Assembly: GCA_964034945.1 (NCBI GenBank) | Contig: OZ035962.1 | Coordinates: 52,694,231-52,758,230 of the forward strand | DNA: 64,000 nt | From: Chrysopilus asiliformis | Lineage: Eukaryota; Arthropoda; Insecta; Diptera; Rhagionidae | Direction: 5' to 3' | Translations under genes and position numbers: made by a program | The notes under the pieces: model-generated | Seen by the model: only the letters and a program-made list of their open reading frames with translations | What the model was told of the DNA's origin: nothing | Databases searched by the model: none | Part shown: positions 21,248 to 32,911 of the stretch, piece after piece | Numbering within the stretch: position 1 is the first letter of the stretch | Layout: every line of letters begins with the position of its first letter

Positions 21248-21265
21248 GTCGCAGCCGGTAGGATC
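21248..21265 (+). other. Primer binding site, Ser tRNA type
   Basis: GTCGCAGCCGGTAGGATC is close to the tRNA-Ser binding site (TGGCGCAGTCGGTAGGAT) of 17.6/297-type Gypsy elements, with two changes. Confidence 0.55.
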
Positions 21266-21291
21266 CGGTAATATTGGATCCTATGTGTTTT

Positions 21292-21833
21292 TATACCCGT
21301 ATGGTGAAACCAAAGGGTATACTAACTTTGCCTTACCGTTTGTAACGCCAAGATCCCGTCATCACACACAAAAATGAATTACACCAGTGTTTAGAATGAT
21401 AAAAATATTTAATTTTTGCATGTCCGTCCGTCTGTCTGTCCGTCTGTCTGTGGCGCGGATTGCGGGCGCACGGATTGAGCTAGAGACTTGAAATTTTGCA
21501 CAGATCCGTTTTTCGTAAAATGCGAGGCTAAGTTCGTTAATGGGTAAAAATGGACCATTAGGGGGGTACCCTCTATACGAACGAAAACGTTTTTTGCGAA
21601 TATCTCAAAACATGCACCGTTCATCAAAAAAGTGCAAGAACAAAAGTTGTTTAGGATATGATTCTACATAAAACTCCCATACATCAAAATCCGATTGGAA
21701 TAAATTTTAAAAAATCTTATTGGAAAGTTTGACTTCAAAGTGGAATTTTGGTACAACTGTTCGAATTTCGATACGAATATCACCATACGGGTTTTAAATA
21801 ATTGCCAGATTGGCAATTATAGCTTTTGTTATG
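21292..21833 (+). mobile_element. INE-1-like (Helentron-associated) element, copy 1
   Basis: It starts TATACCCGTATGGTGAAACC and ends in a hairpin, AATTGCCA-GAT-TGGCAATT, followed by ATAGCTTTTGTTATG. Between them lie a GTCC/GTCT simple repeat and a GGGGTACCC block. An inverted ATCACCATACGGG before the hairpin pairs with the 5' end. The flanks are T and T. This layout matches Drosophila INE-1. It lies in the Gypsy leader. Confidence 0.65.
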
Positions 21834-22420
21834 TTTTTTTAAAATAAGAAGTGAAAAATTCTAATTAAATGGAAGAAAATTTTTGAACAATTGTAGCAAA
21901 TCAAATTGAGTTTATTTAAACCACAATCAAATTGTGACCCAAATTTAAGAAAAGTGTCTAATTCAACGAAAGATTTTTGAAAAAAAAAATTCTAAATTTC
22001 ATCGCAAGAAATTGACATTAAATCAAATAAAGTCAAATAAAAAAAAAATTTAAATCAAATCAAATAAATAAAGTTTAAATCGAGTGTAACAAAAACAGTG
22101 ACTAACAAACAGAAACTAAAGTTTTTAATTTAATAAAAGAAAATTTTTGAAACTTTAATCAAATTTATTTTAACCCGAAATTCGAATCGAATGAAAATTA
22201 TAAAAAAAAATAGTCAGTGATGGACTTAATTAAACAAATGCTTGATGATTTTTGATACTGAAGTGAATTTTAATTCAAGTGAAAGCCCACCGTGGCAATC
22301 GAGGGAAAAAACCCATCAGGGCCAACAATTGTGAAAGCCCATCGGGGTAAACGAGGGAAAAAGTCCACCGGGGCCAACGCTGGAGAAAGTCCCTTGGGGC
22401 CAACGTGGGAAAGAACGCCA
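21834..22420 (+). other. Gypsy 5' leader
   Basis: AT-rich up to 22280, then three GC-rich imperfect repeats of GAAAGCCCATCGGGG and GGGGCCAACG near 22281-22410. The frame is open from a GTG at 22292, but the first ATG is at 22421. Confidence 0.5.
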
Positions 22421-23655
22421 ATGAGCCACGGCAATCCCAACCAGGACCAACCAAGTCAACTAAGATCCGGCAAAATCTTCAAGCCAGCAGATTCAACGGA
22501 GGACAGCATCAACACGACATCTGAGGACGAATCTACAATCAACAATACAAGTAGCACAGTAGTGGAATCGATCCTCAACAACATCATCGGAGACATCAAA
22601 CCAGCTAGCACATCAACACCAAAAACAATTAAAAGTAAGTCATTCAAAATGTCATTAGATTATCCTAAGTTAAGTGTGTTAATTTATAACAATGTGCTAA
22701 TTTTAACCGGAGAAATTGGGCCACATTTAGAAACGGAAGTAAAAACGTTTGTAAAATGTTGCGAAAGTGTTAAGTCGTGTATCGCGGACAATGAGGAAGT
22801 AGCTTTATGCACACTCCTCCGTACTCGAATTCGCGGTCGCGCTCTCGAGTTAACGGAAGGTAGTGACATAAGTTCAGTCGAAGCAATAATAAAACTCGTA
22901 CGTCAAAAACTACTTCCAAGTAAACCTTACTTAATGATGGTAAATGAAATGAGGATGATGTACCAAATGCCAAGCAAAAGCGTTTGGACATTTGCCAATC
23001 GAGTAAAAAGTGTATATTTACGTTGTTTAGAAGTAGCCAAGGAAAAACATAAAATCCTTGATAGTGCGGGTACTGATCTAGAAGAATTAGCAGTCTTCAC
23101 ATTCAAAAATGGTTTAAACAACCCCAACCAAAAATTTTACTTACTCCAAGATAGTAGCTCAACAATTAGTGAAATCTTGGCTAAAGCCAAAAAAGTGGCA
23201 GAAATTGATTACATGACAAATATGCCCCCACAATTCGCGACTCCATCTACTTACAATGACCAAACAAACTCCCCTTGGGGAAACAATGTAACAATGCCCA
23301 TGTATAATCAATCAAACTCCCCATGGGCAAGCGGTTTAACTGCACCTATGGCTAACCAAATGCCAAAATATAAAATGCAATTTCAGCACCCAAACTCCAA
23401 AGCATTTGGTCAAAACCAAACAAACTTCAAGTGTGGTTTTTGTAGTATCAAAGGTCACACTTATGCAGAATGCAGAAAAAGAAATAATACTCCTTACTGT
23501 GTTTCATGCAGAGTATACGGATATAACGTCCAAACTTGTACTCAAAACCAAAATAAAAATCCCCCAAGGAATTTAGAGTCAACGCCAAATGAACGAAGAA
23601 ATAATTTCAATATAAATAATCAAAATCCGAATTTCGACAGACGACAACAGCTAAA
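22421..23655 (+). pseudogene. Gypsy Gag, cut by an INE-like element
   Basis: The ATG at 22421 starts MSHGNPNQDQ. A low-complexity Ser/Thr N-terminus is followed by a Ty3/Gypsy capsid-like core (TFVKCCESVKSC, CTLLRTRIRGRALEL, PSKSVWTFANRVKSVYLRC). Then come a Met/Asn/Pro-rich linker and a zinc knuckle (CGFCSIKGHTYAEC) with a second Cys cluster (YCVSCRVYGYNVQTC, His replaced by Tyr). The frame is open for over 400 codons but runs into the insertion at 23656. The end of Gag resumes at 24234. It would pack element RNA into particles. Confidence 0.8.
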
Positions 23656-24046
23656 CATAACAAAAGCTATAATTGCCAATCTGGCAATTATTGAAAACCC
23701 GTATGGTGATTTAAGTGAATGGCGAACAGTTTTATCAAAATTTCACTATGAAGTCAAACTTTCCAATAAGATTTTTTAAAATTTGTTCCAATCGCATTTT
23801 GATGTATGGGAGTTTTATGTAGAATAATATCCTAAATAACTTTTGTTCTTGGACTTTTTTGATAAGATGCACCGTTTTTGAGATATTCGCAAAAATCGTT
23901 TTCGTTCGTATGGGGGGTACCCCCCCTAATGGTCCATTTTTGCCCATGAACGAACTTAGCCTTGCATTTTACGAAAAACGAATCTGCGCAAAATTTCAAC
24001 TCTCTAGCTCAATCCGTGCGCCTGCAATCCGCGCCACAGACAGACG

Positions 24047-24093
<47 letters not shown>

Positions 24094-24233
24094 GGACGGA
24101 CATGGAAAATTCATTTTTTTTTATCATTCTAAACACACTGGTGTAATTCATTTTTGTGTGTGATGACGGGATCTTGGCGTTACAAACGGTAAGGCAAAGT
24201 TAATATACCCTTTGGTTTCACCATACGGGTATA
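23656..24233 (-). mobile_element. INE-1-like element, copy 2 (reverse)
   Basis: Reverse copy from CATAACAAAAGCTATAATTG to CCATACGGGTATA, with A on each side (T on its own strand). The GACA/GACG simple repeat is at 24035-24100. It interrupts Gypsy gag. Confidence 0.7.
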
Positions 24234-25240
24234 AATATGGTAGGGAATCCGAATCAAACTCCTTTTCCGAATAGAAATCGGAATAATTTAGATTCAAGTT
24301 AAAGTCTCCCACAAAATGAAAATCAGAACCACAGGGAAAGAAATAATAAAAAATGCACTTTTTACCTACGGTATGGACACATTGAACCAGAATGTGCCGC
24401 TAAACGACAGTGGCAACAGGCCCAACGAAGGGCTCAAACTAGTAACAATTCGGAAAACTAGTAGAGGGCTGTCACTCCAGCCCCTCACGTAGTTCCGAGT
24501 GCCAGCCCCCACAATTAGAGTTACCAACAAAATGTTTAATCAATATCCCATTAAATATTGCGAAAAGTAAAAATGTTAATCTGCTCATAGACACGGGTGC
24601 AGATGTAAGTCTGATTAAAAAAGAATCCTTAAAATTAGATACGAAAATTGAACAACCGAAGCATAAAAATTTAGTATCAGCATTCGGTATAGGAAAAACT
24701 ATAGGGCAGTGCATTGGAACCTTTAACATCGAAAAACCCATTAAAAATACATTTCATGTCGTAGACGGAAATATTCCTATACCGAGTGATGGCATTTTAG
24801 GATTTGATTTTCTCTCAAATAATTGCACAATCGACTGCAAAAAGAAAAAAACTAACATTTACACACACAAAGCCAACCATTTCAATACCCTTCGAGAAAA
24901 GGAAAGAAAATATTCGAGAGGAGCTCAATACTTTGACTTTAGTAGAAGTAACAGTAGACGAAATGTCCAACTACAAAAGTGAGCAAATCAAGAATAACAA
25001 CTCTCCGAATCCAAAAATAAGGATTTTCCCTCGAAGCGAAATAATCTGTGAGATACCAACCACAGAAAGCGGAGAAATGTTATACTGTTCGAAAGAATTA
25101 AAACCAGGAGTATTTCTAGGTAACAGCCTAACGAAAACCCTGAACAACAAAATTTTTACAAGTATAATTAACGTAACAAAAAATGAGGAAATTATTGACA
25201 CACCTGAGTTAAAGCTAATTCCAATAACGGCCAATTTATT
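24234..25240 (+). pseudogene. Gypsy Gag end, protease and linker
   Basis: A degenerate zinc knuckle (YLRYGHIEPEC, one Cys changed to Tyr) appears near 24360. The protease reads NVNLLIDTGADVSLI (near 24575), later DGILGFDFLSNNCTIDC. Asp-Thr-Gly is intact. A frameshift near 24850 moves the linker into the frame open to 25253 (GVFLGNSLTKTLNNK), as in errantivirus-like Gypsy elements between protease and RT. It is cut at 25241 by a Harbinger element. Confidence 0.75.
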
Positions 25241-25411
25241 CACTAGGAGTTAAATCGCCTTAACTCCCTTAACTCACCTTTAACATGGAAAATAAGGTTA
25301 GCTAACTCCCTTAACTCACTAATGCCCGAAGTCTTCAGTCCCAGATATACTGCGGATAACACCAATTGGGAGATATACTAAGTATATCTAAAAAAAATTT
25401 AAAAAAAATTT

Positions 25412-25640
25412 TTAAAAAAAAAGCTTTTATTAAAAAAGAATGCACTAAAAAGAAAAAAATAATTTTCTGGACGTTGTGTATCACAAATATAAAAGCTTTT
25501 TAAAAGCGAGATAAATTTTTTTTTATTTTTTATGCTTTATCTCGCTTTTTAAAAGCTTTTATATTTGTGATACACAACGTCCAGAAAATTATTTTTTTCT
25601 TTTTAGTGCATTCTTTTTTAATAAAAGCTTTTTTTTAAAA
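25412..25640. repeat. Foldback palindrome, copy 1
   Basis: Two arms of about 100 bp: AAAGCTTTTATTAAAAAAG, GTGTATCACAAATATAAAAG and AAAAGCGAGATAAA, then the same in reverse after a short loop near 25525. Nearly identical to 34715-34950 and related to 47930-48655. Confidence 0.85.
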
Positions 25641-25689
25641 ATTATTTTTTTATTTTTTTTATTTTGTTCTTTTTAGTCTTCGAATATAT

Positions 25690-26450
25690 ATCCTTACATT
25701 TGAGATGTCCTTACAGGCTTTTTAACTTGAGAATCGTATTCAGCGAACCCCAAAACCCGCAGAATATATTTTTTCCCGGAACAATTGAGAAAAGGGATAA
25801 TCACGTTATCCTTATAGGACCTTCCGTTGTCATTACAGACTTTTTAACTTGAGAATCGTATTCAGCGAGCCCAAAAACGCCAGAATAGATTTTTTTCCGG
25901 AAAATTTGGAGAAAAGGATAATCACGTTATCCTTACAGGACTTTCCGTTATCCTTACAGACTTTTTAATGACAGATTCGGATTTAGCGACCTCAAAAACC
26001 CCAGAATAGATTTTTTTCCGGAAAATTTGGAGAAAAGGATAATCACGTTATCCTTACAGGACCTTCCGTTATCCTTACAGACTTTTTAATGACAGATTCG
26101 GATTCAGCGACCCCAAAAACCCCCAGAATAGATTTTTTCCGGAAAATTTGGAGAAAAGGATAATCACGTTATCCTTACAGGACCTTCCGTTATCATTACA
26201 GACTTTTTAATGACAGATTCGGATTTAGCGACCTCAAAAACCCCCAGAATAGATTTTTTTCCGGAAAATTTGGAGAAAAGGATAATCACGTTATCCTTAC
26301 AGGACCTTCCGTTATCCTTACTGACTTTTTAATGACAGATTCGGATTCAGCGACCCCAAAAACATCCAGAATAGATTTTTTTCCGGAAAATTTGGAGAAA
26401 AGGATAATCACGTTATCCTTACAGGACCTTCCGTTATCCTTACAAGGACG
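25690..26450. repeat. Tandem array, about 6 units of about 125 bp (Helitron type)
   Basis: Units contain GATTCGGATTCAGCGACCCC, CCAGAATAGATTTTTTTCCG and GATAATCACGTTATCCTTAC. They are relatives of the Helitron-1 and Helitron-2 arrays in reverse orientation. After 26550 GACAGACAAACAGACAAACA looks like the 5' simple repeat of a reversed Helitron that inserted in Harbinger-1. Confidence 0.75.
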
Positions 26451-26784
26451 AAGTAGTGAAAATATTGTATTGTCATCGGACTTATATAAGTGTGCAAAAT
26501 TTCAAGTCAATCGGACAAGTGGAAGTGGGTCAAAATTGGGTTGCAAGATTTGATCTGACAGACAAACAGACAAACACGAAGGCAAGCTAAATAAAAGCTT
26601 TTAAAAATGGAAGTCTTCGTAGCAAAAAACATCGAGATAAAGATATATCTCGGGTAAAGTTATCTCTTTGTCTGAGGTCGAGATATCTGTATATTTTTAC
26701 CCCAGCGCCACCACTCCTTTTTTAAAGCAGTTGTTGACAGTTATAGAATAAAATTAAAATATTGAAATCGGAAAGTTAAAATGT

Positions 26785-27295
26785 ATGAAAAAACCTATGG
26801 ATTCGTTAATGGAAGTGAATATTTTTTTTGACTCTGACAGTGATGAACCAGCAATCATTTCAAGACCCTACGTACTGCAAATAAGGGTGAATCATTTTGA
26901 TACTTGGAGTGAAAGTGAATTTGTTATGAGATTTCGCTTAACAAAAGCAACATTTCAAGCACTTTTGCCTAGAATTGAAGCTGAAATCTGTATTAATCAT
27001 AATAGGCAAAAACGAAATTTGTTATTTATTGTTATTAAATATTTTCAGAAGCAGAGCAATGCCACCCAGAGATCAACCATTGTTGGCTTTACGGTTTTAT
27101 GCGACAGGTTGTTTTTTAAGGGCGTGTGCTGATTTCTCAAAAGTTTCGGCTAGTCTCACTGGTCGTGTGGTAGCTAAGGTTTCAAAAGTTATTGCGGCAC
27201 TGGATCATGATATGATAAAAATCCCAAACACCATACAAGAAATCCGAAAATCGTTTCCATTTGACAGAAGTGCTATCAGCGCCACGACCGGATAA
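26785..27295 (+). pseudogene. HARBI1-like Harbinger transposase, N-terminal half
   Basis: Two overlapping frames carry KATFQALLPRIEAEI, then LALRFYATGCFLRACADFSK and GRVVAKVSKVIAALDHDMI, the conserved helical region before the DDE domain. A frameshift lies near 27060. The catalytic DDE part does not follow; the sequence turns non-coding after 27295. It cannot be active. Confidence 0.85.
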
Positions 27296-27749
27296 TAAAA
27301 CATTCAAAACAATAGCCTTCGTGATTAGAAACAAGCCGTGATGCTGCTTTTGATTATAAATTTAAGGTCACTATTTCGACCACGATTTCATTGATTTCTT
27401 CGGTTCTTTGCTTCGCGAAACAAGATATAAAGGTGGTGAATTACTCGAAAGCTATAACGGATAATTTGCATCGTACCTTTCACTTCGAAAATCCTTTAAT
27501 AAGAACACACAATTATAGAAAATACCTCTTTATGTGACGTCACGATAGTTTGTATCGAGGTGGTGTTTTATTGTATCCAGTGTGCAGGAGTTGTGGAACC
27601 TTATTTCGAGAGTTGCTATACCGAGTTGGAATTTTCATGAAGATGCCCAAGTTAAAGATATCTTCGATATATCTTTATCTGCGGTATAGCTATCTGACAG
27701 AAAAACTAAATATGAAGACCTCGGGCATAACTCGGCTTAACTCCTAGTG

Positions 27750-29235
27750 AATAAATTAGGGGTTAATGAACTAATTATAAAAAATATAAACAAAAAACAA
27801 AAGGCAGCCGAAGGAAGTTTAAAATCTTTGTGTAAACATAGCTGCAAGGAAACTTCCGACGCCAATTTTAACTCGGAGGACGACTTAAATACAAAATTCT
27901 AGTTCGAAACAGAATATAATATAAATACCCTCCAATCTAATAATATCACATCGGGACAGATGCATAAAAGATCTTCATGCAAAAACAACCTCAGAAAAGA
28001 ATCTGAACCAATTGAACATGTAATGTCCGAAGCTGACTTACATAGATGGTCCAGTAGCGACCATAATAGATTTAAGTTATTAATGGAAAATCTGGAATTA
28101 GATAAATATTCAAAATCAGAAGAAACAAAAGCAATTCACGAGATATGCCGTGAATACTTAGACATTTTTCATTTGCCAGGTGATGATTTAACGTACACAC
28201 CTGCCGTCGAACATACGATTCCCACATTGCCAAATATACCTCCTGTACATAGAAAAATATACAGATTACCTGAGAGGCAAAGAGGAATCATTCAAGAAGA
28301 TGTAGAACACATGCTAAAAAAACATAATTGCAAACAGTCGAAGTCCTAAATAAAGTCACAACAGGTGACGCCTACCCATTACCAAGAATCGAAGACATTC
28401 TTGACCAATTAGGCCAATGTAGATACTTCACTTCACTTGATTTAGCTCAATGTTATCATCAGGTGAAAGTTTCGAAAAAAGACCGTGCAAAAACCGCTTT
28501 TAGCACGAGTCACGGCCATTATGAATTCAAAAGGATGCCTTTTGGATTGAAAGGGAGCCCAACTATCTTTCAAAGATTGATGAATAATGTCCTTACAGGA
28601 TTACGAGGTATATACTGTTTTGTATATCTTGATGAGATAGTAATTTATGGACGGAATCTATCCGACATAGACAAACTTCGTTTGGTATTTGATCGAATAA
28701 GAGAAAATAATCTCAAACTCAATCCCGTCAAATGTCAATTTCTTAGAAAAGAAATAGTATATCTAGGACACAAATGCTCCAGAGAAGGCGCATTACCAGA
28801 TTACCAGACCCGAAAAACGCAATGTGTCCAAGAATTTCTACAACCCAAGACTATACGTCAAATCCAATCTTTCTTAGGACTCGTTAACTCTTTTAGAAAG
28901 TTCATTCCAAACTTTTCAAAAATAGCAGAATTGCTTAACAAGTTATTGCGCAAAGACAATAAGTTCAAGTGGGACGAAAAGGGTATGCAAGCATTCCAAA
29001 AACTAAATGATGCAATGATAAACCCGCCATTATTGGCATATCCTGACTCTGAGAAACCTTTTATGGTGACTACAGATGCCAGCGGCACAGCCATTGGTGC
29101 TGTTTTGTCACAAGGAAAGATTAGGGAAGATCATCCAATAGCGTATGCTAGCCGTTGTCTAAACAAGGCAGAAAGAAAATTTTCGACAATAGAAAAGGAA
29201 CTTTTAGCGATTGTCTGAGCTGTAAAAACATTCAG
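27750..29235 (+). pseudogene. Gypsy reverse transcriptase and start of RNase H
   Basis: After Harbinger-1 the pol frame resumes. Linker and early RT are at 27960-28320 (YTPAVEHTIPTLPNIPPVHR, QRGIIQEDVEHMLKK). Then about 25-30 residues are missing by deletion near 28330. RT continues VTTGDAYPLPRIEDILDQLG, YFTSLDLAQCYHQV, RMPFGLKGSPTIFQRLMN. The active site reads YLDE in place of YLDD. RNase H begins MVTTDASGTAIGAVLSQG. A TGA replaces Trp at 29216. Harbinger-2 cuts RNase H at 29236. Confidence 0.88.
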
Positions 29236-29459
29236 GGGCCCGATTATGAAATGCGCCGCGCATCGCATTTGGGAGCGCATTCTCATTTTGGTACTCTAGA
29301 ATCCGCTTTCGCCTTACTTTAGTTCGCATTTCCCATATTATCAAAAGCGCGGTGGACTAAAAGCGAAACAACGAGCTGTCATATGCGATAACTATTTCTT
29401 GGCGGATTTGTGTAGGTTGTGGCGGCGGATTTGATATTTTAAAGTGAGGCATTTTAAAG

Positions 29460-29832
29460 ATGTAAGTAGAGTTATCATTGCAAATATGATTTAAAAATGT
29501 TCTATATATTATCTATATGCTTTAGGAGTACAAATAAAACAAATAAGGAGCAATTCTCTGCATTGCTTGATTTTATGAAAGCAAATGAGGGAATTGCAAG
29601 AGGAATCCTGAATGCCCCGCAATATAAGGCGAAAGCAAAATATTTGTGGGATCAGATTCAAGAACATCTCAATAGCCTCGGACCTCCAAAAAAGACATTG
29701 AATGGTTGGAAGAAGGTAAAAGTTTATAAACAATCCATAGCCTGATACTATAATGTAAATATTCGTTTTATATTAGGTATGGAAAGATTTCAAGTACCAC
29801 ACAAAGGCCAAATTGCGGCACAACTTAAAATG
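29460..29832 (+). pseudogene. Harbinger Myb/SANT-like DNA-binding protein
   Basis: The start codon is split: AT at 29460-29461, intron 29462-29525 (GTAAGT...TTTAG), then G AGT ACA. Exon 2 (29526-29715) reads EQFSALLDFMKANEGIARG and YLWDQIQEHLNSLGPPKK. A second intron (29716-29776, GTAAAA...ATTAG) leads to VWKDFKYHTKAKLRHN. This is the zeste/Myb-like partner that helps Harbinger transposase bind DNA and enter the nucleus. The 3' end is lost at the deletion point. Introns were inferred from splice signals and phase. Confidence 0.75.
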
Positions 29833-30398
29833 TGTTCATTTATTGATGGTCGAATAATTGACACATGCGTTCCATCAATGCACATTATTACTCCGGGGAA
29901 CCCACTCTTTTGATCAAAATATGCCTTTGCCTCCTTTTTTCTTGATCGTTCATTCCGAATGTTATCATTTTTGGGCACAATTTTCTTTCGAGAATTTCTA
30001 AGGTTTCACTCAATACACTCGATATCGTTGGCTGAGCCATTCCGATGTGAAAATCTTGTCCTACGCCCTTTTGATAAGATCCTTCCCCTACGAATCTTAG
30101 AGTTGCTGCTAGCTTCAATATTACAGGCAACCCTCCGCTCTTATGTGGCTTGAATTGCTCCTTTAATTCCTCCAAAACATATATAAAAGCCTCTTTGGAA
30201 AGCCGAAATAATTTTACAAATCTACAATAGTGTAAAAAATAAAGAAATATTTAAAAACTGAACAATGTTTCCTTACTCGTTATTGAGAAGATCAAGTGGA
30301 CAGGAATTACTTCTCAGACGCTGCCTTTCTCCTCTTAATGAAGAAACCTCTGCAACCTCCTCAAGCTCTGCATATAAAAATGCACCTGAACTTTCCAT
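29790..30398 (-). pseudogene. Harbinger-2 transposase, truncated
   Basis: Exon 1 (30398-30277) starts MESSGAFLYAELEEV. An intron with GTAAGG and TTGTAG ends leads to exon 2 from 30221 (FVKLFRLSKEAFIYVLEELK, LKLAATLRFVGEGSY, IGMAQPTISSVLSE). A frameshift near 29920 precedes GFPGVIMCIDGTHVSI, with the first catalytic Asp. The other two acidic residues are gone by deletion. Confidence 0.85.
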
Positions 30399-30654
30399 AT
30401 TTTACTATTAATTCGATAACAAAAGTGAATAATATCTGAAATATCCTTTTAACACTCTTAATTGTGAACAACTATCGTGGTTGTGTTTGTAATTTTTTTA
30501 CAGTTGAATGGAAATCATATTGGAAATATTGGAATAAAAAGTTCTGCCTTCTTCGCATTTCATAATAGACCAAAGTGCGGCGGATCGCTTTTGAAAAAGC
30601 GAAGCGGATCGAACTTGAATGCGATGCGCGGCGCATTTCATAATCGGACCCCAG

Positions 30655-31056
30655 ATGTTATCTCTACGGAAGAAAATTCGTGGTTTACACAGACCACAAA
30701 CCATTAAAAGGAGTCTTTAATGTAAAAGATCCTACTACTCGACTAGTTCGATTTCATCATAAACTCTCTGAGTACGATTATTCAATCGAATACACACCAG
30801 GTAAGAGTAATAAATGTGCAGACGCACTCAGCAGAATTCCCGTAATTGAAGAGGCCAACACATCAGAAGAAATTCATCAAGAAAAAGGAAATTCCAATGA
30901 AACGAAAAGAAAATTAATTTTAGCGCTAACACGGACACAAAGTAAAGGAGTAGATAAAGAAAAGGACAATCAAGCCATCATCACAGAAAACACATGTTCA
31001 GAGGATGAAGAAGAATCAACAACTGATGATCATGAACAAAACACTACCGAAAATCA
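30655..31056 (+). pseudogene. Gypsy RNase H end and acidic tail
   Basis: VVYTDHKPLKGVFNVKDPTT and EYTPGKSNKCADALSR are the last RNase H motifs of Ty3/Gypsy. A Glu/Asp/Thr-rich stretch follows. Integrase should come next but is absent, so a large deletion joins RNase H to the env-like region near 31057. Confidence 0.85.
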
Positions 31057-32240
31057 GAATACGAAGTTCTATGGGAAGGAATAGCACAAAAGGCGTACGT
31101 ATACATGGGAAGCAAGGAATATCCCAGTACAGTATACTCAGTCGCAAGCGAATCTATGATATTTGTACTTACAAAAAAGGTAAATACCAATGCCTGCAGA
31201 CATGCAGTCATTCAAACTGATCATCCAAAATTATTGATCCATGAATTTCTAATGGAATAGCAATTTTCCCCAAAAAGCCAATTAACCCAAAAAATTTAGA
31301 CATGTTTGCATACATAAATTTCAAATTTGTCTATGTAGAGAAACACAAGATGACAAAATTATGGCGAGCAGCAGCAAAACAAAGCTGTGAAATAGACAGA
31401 GATCTCAAATTAACACACCTTGGACTGGCAACAATCTCACCCAACACGTTTGCATACAATCATATGAAATCTGCAGGATACACTGCAGTAGTACTGGGAG
31501 AAGCTGTATACATCATCAAATGTCAACCAGTATCCGTTTCAACCAGAAGAACAACAAATTGTTTCGACGAATTACCCGTTAGGTATATGAATGAATCTTA
31601 CTTCATGACAGACAGAAATCGCATCCTCCAAACAAAAGGTACCCAAATACAATGCCCAGCCGCATTACCCCCACTGTATAATTTAGGAGACCAATGGTAC
31701 TCCCTAACCCCTCAATTAATTGCCCATAAAGGGCCTCTCACATTATCACCTAAGCAAATTGAAAATTGGCAGTATACAAACATAGGGAATCTGGCAACTG
31801 GAGGAATATATAACGAAGAAGAACTACAATCATATCAAAATCAAATAAGATTCTCCGTTGATAGAACCGCTATACAAAATATAATTGCAAAATGTTTCAG
31901 CGACCATTCCGCAATGTCGCAAGGTCTTACCGCAAGTAATTTCATAACACCTGAACTCATAGAATCGAAATTCAAAACTTTCATTTCAAAATCATGGAAA
32001 GTTTTTCAAACCATCGGTAACACAGGCGCAGGAGTGCTAGGTATTTATCTTACATTCACTTTCATAAAACGCATCTTAGAAGCGATGATAAATTTTGTGA
32101 CTTTAAGAAGGGCTTTTGGTTGGAGTTGGAAACTATTTGGAGTTTTAAGCTCGGCAATAACCACTCTAGCATTGCATACTAACAACCAACATAACACCAC
32201 ACAAAAAACGATAAAAAAATTAAAGCGGCCGCGGAAATAA
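31057..32240 (+). pseudogene. Env-like glycoprotein remnant of the Gypsy element
   Basis: A long frame (31302-32240) is preceded by a related frame with stops (31057-31260). Cysteines (CEIDRD, IIKCQP, NCFDELPV, IQCPAALPP) and an NES glycosylation site are typical of an ectodomain. Near the C-terminus a hydrophobic segment (AGVLGIYLTFTFIKRIL) looks like the membrane anchor, followed by a basic tail. The general pattern, including the ELPV segment, resembles the glycoproteins of chu-like viruses captured by insect retroelements; this is inference from pattern, not a search. The front lacks a clear signal peptide and is broken, so no functional envelope is encoded. Confidence 0.5.
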
Positions 32241-32245
32241 AAAAA

Positions 32246-32835
32246 CATAACAAAAGCTATAATTTCCAATCTGGCAATTATTGAAAACCCGTATGGTGGT
32301 ATTCGTATCAAAATTTGAACAGTTGTATCAAAATTCCACTTTGAAGTCAAACTTTCCAATAAGATTTTTTTAAATTTATTCCAATCGGATTTAGATGTAC
32401 GGGACTTTTATGTAGAATCATATCCTAAATAACTTTTGTTCTTGGACTTTTTTGATAATATGCACCGTTTTTGAGATATTCACAAAAAACGTTTTCGTTT
32501 GTATAGGGGGTACCCCCCCCTAAAGGTCCATTTTTGCCCATGAACGAACTTAGCCTCGAATTTTACGAAAAACGGATCTGCGGAAAATTTCAAGTCTGTA
32601 GCTCAATCCGTGCGCCCGCAATCCGCGCCACAGACAGACAGACGGACAGACGGACAGACGGACAGACGGACAGACGGACAAACGGACAGACGGACGGACG
32701 GACATGCAAAAATTAAATATTTTTATCATTCTAAACACACTGGTGTAATTCATTTTTGTGTGTGATAACGGGATCTTGGCGTTACAAACGGTAAGGCAAA
32801 GTTAGTATACCCTTTGGTTTCACCATACGGGTATA
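32246..32835 (-). mobile_element. INE-1-like element, copy 3 (reverse)
   Basis: Full-length reverse copy from CATAACAAAAGC to CGGGTATA. The hairpin has one change (ATTTCCAATCTGGCAAT). The simple repeat of GACG/GACA is at 32632-32702. It begins just after the env-like stop codon. Confidence 0.75.
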
Positions 32836-32911
32836 ATAATGAAACGGAACAATCAAATAGCATGTATCCTTAAATTCCAACCGATACCGAACAAAAAATA
32901 CAAGTCCAGGT

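Larger units (their letters stand above)
25241..27749. mobile_element. Harbinger-1 DNA transposon, decayed
   Basis: Ends CACTAGGAGTTAA on both sides (inverted), with imperfect matches inside (TGCCCGAAGTCTTCA against TGCCCGAGGTCTTCA). The palindrome extends into AATTTATT/AATAAATT, so the exact target duplication cannot be set. A HARBI1-like transposase lies inside, together with a foldback palindrome and a reversed Helitron tandem array. It splits the Gypsy pol linker. Confidence 0.65.
29236..30651. mobile_element. Harbinger-2 DNA transposon, internally deleted
   Basis: TIRs GGGCCCGATTATGAAATGCG (left) and GGGTCCGATTATGAAATGCG (right, other strand) continue for about 34 bp. The target duplication is CAG (29233-29235, 30652-30654); removing the element restores RNase H (TFRCYLYGRKF). 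It carries the two usual Harbinger genes in convergent orientation: a Myb/SANT-like protein (plus) and a transposase (minus), fused by an internal deletion near 29800. Confidence 0.9.
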
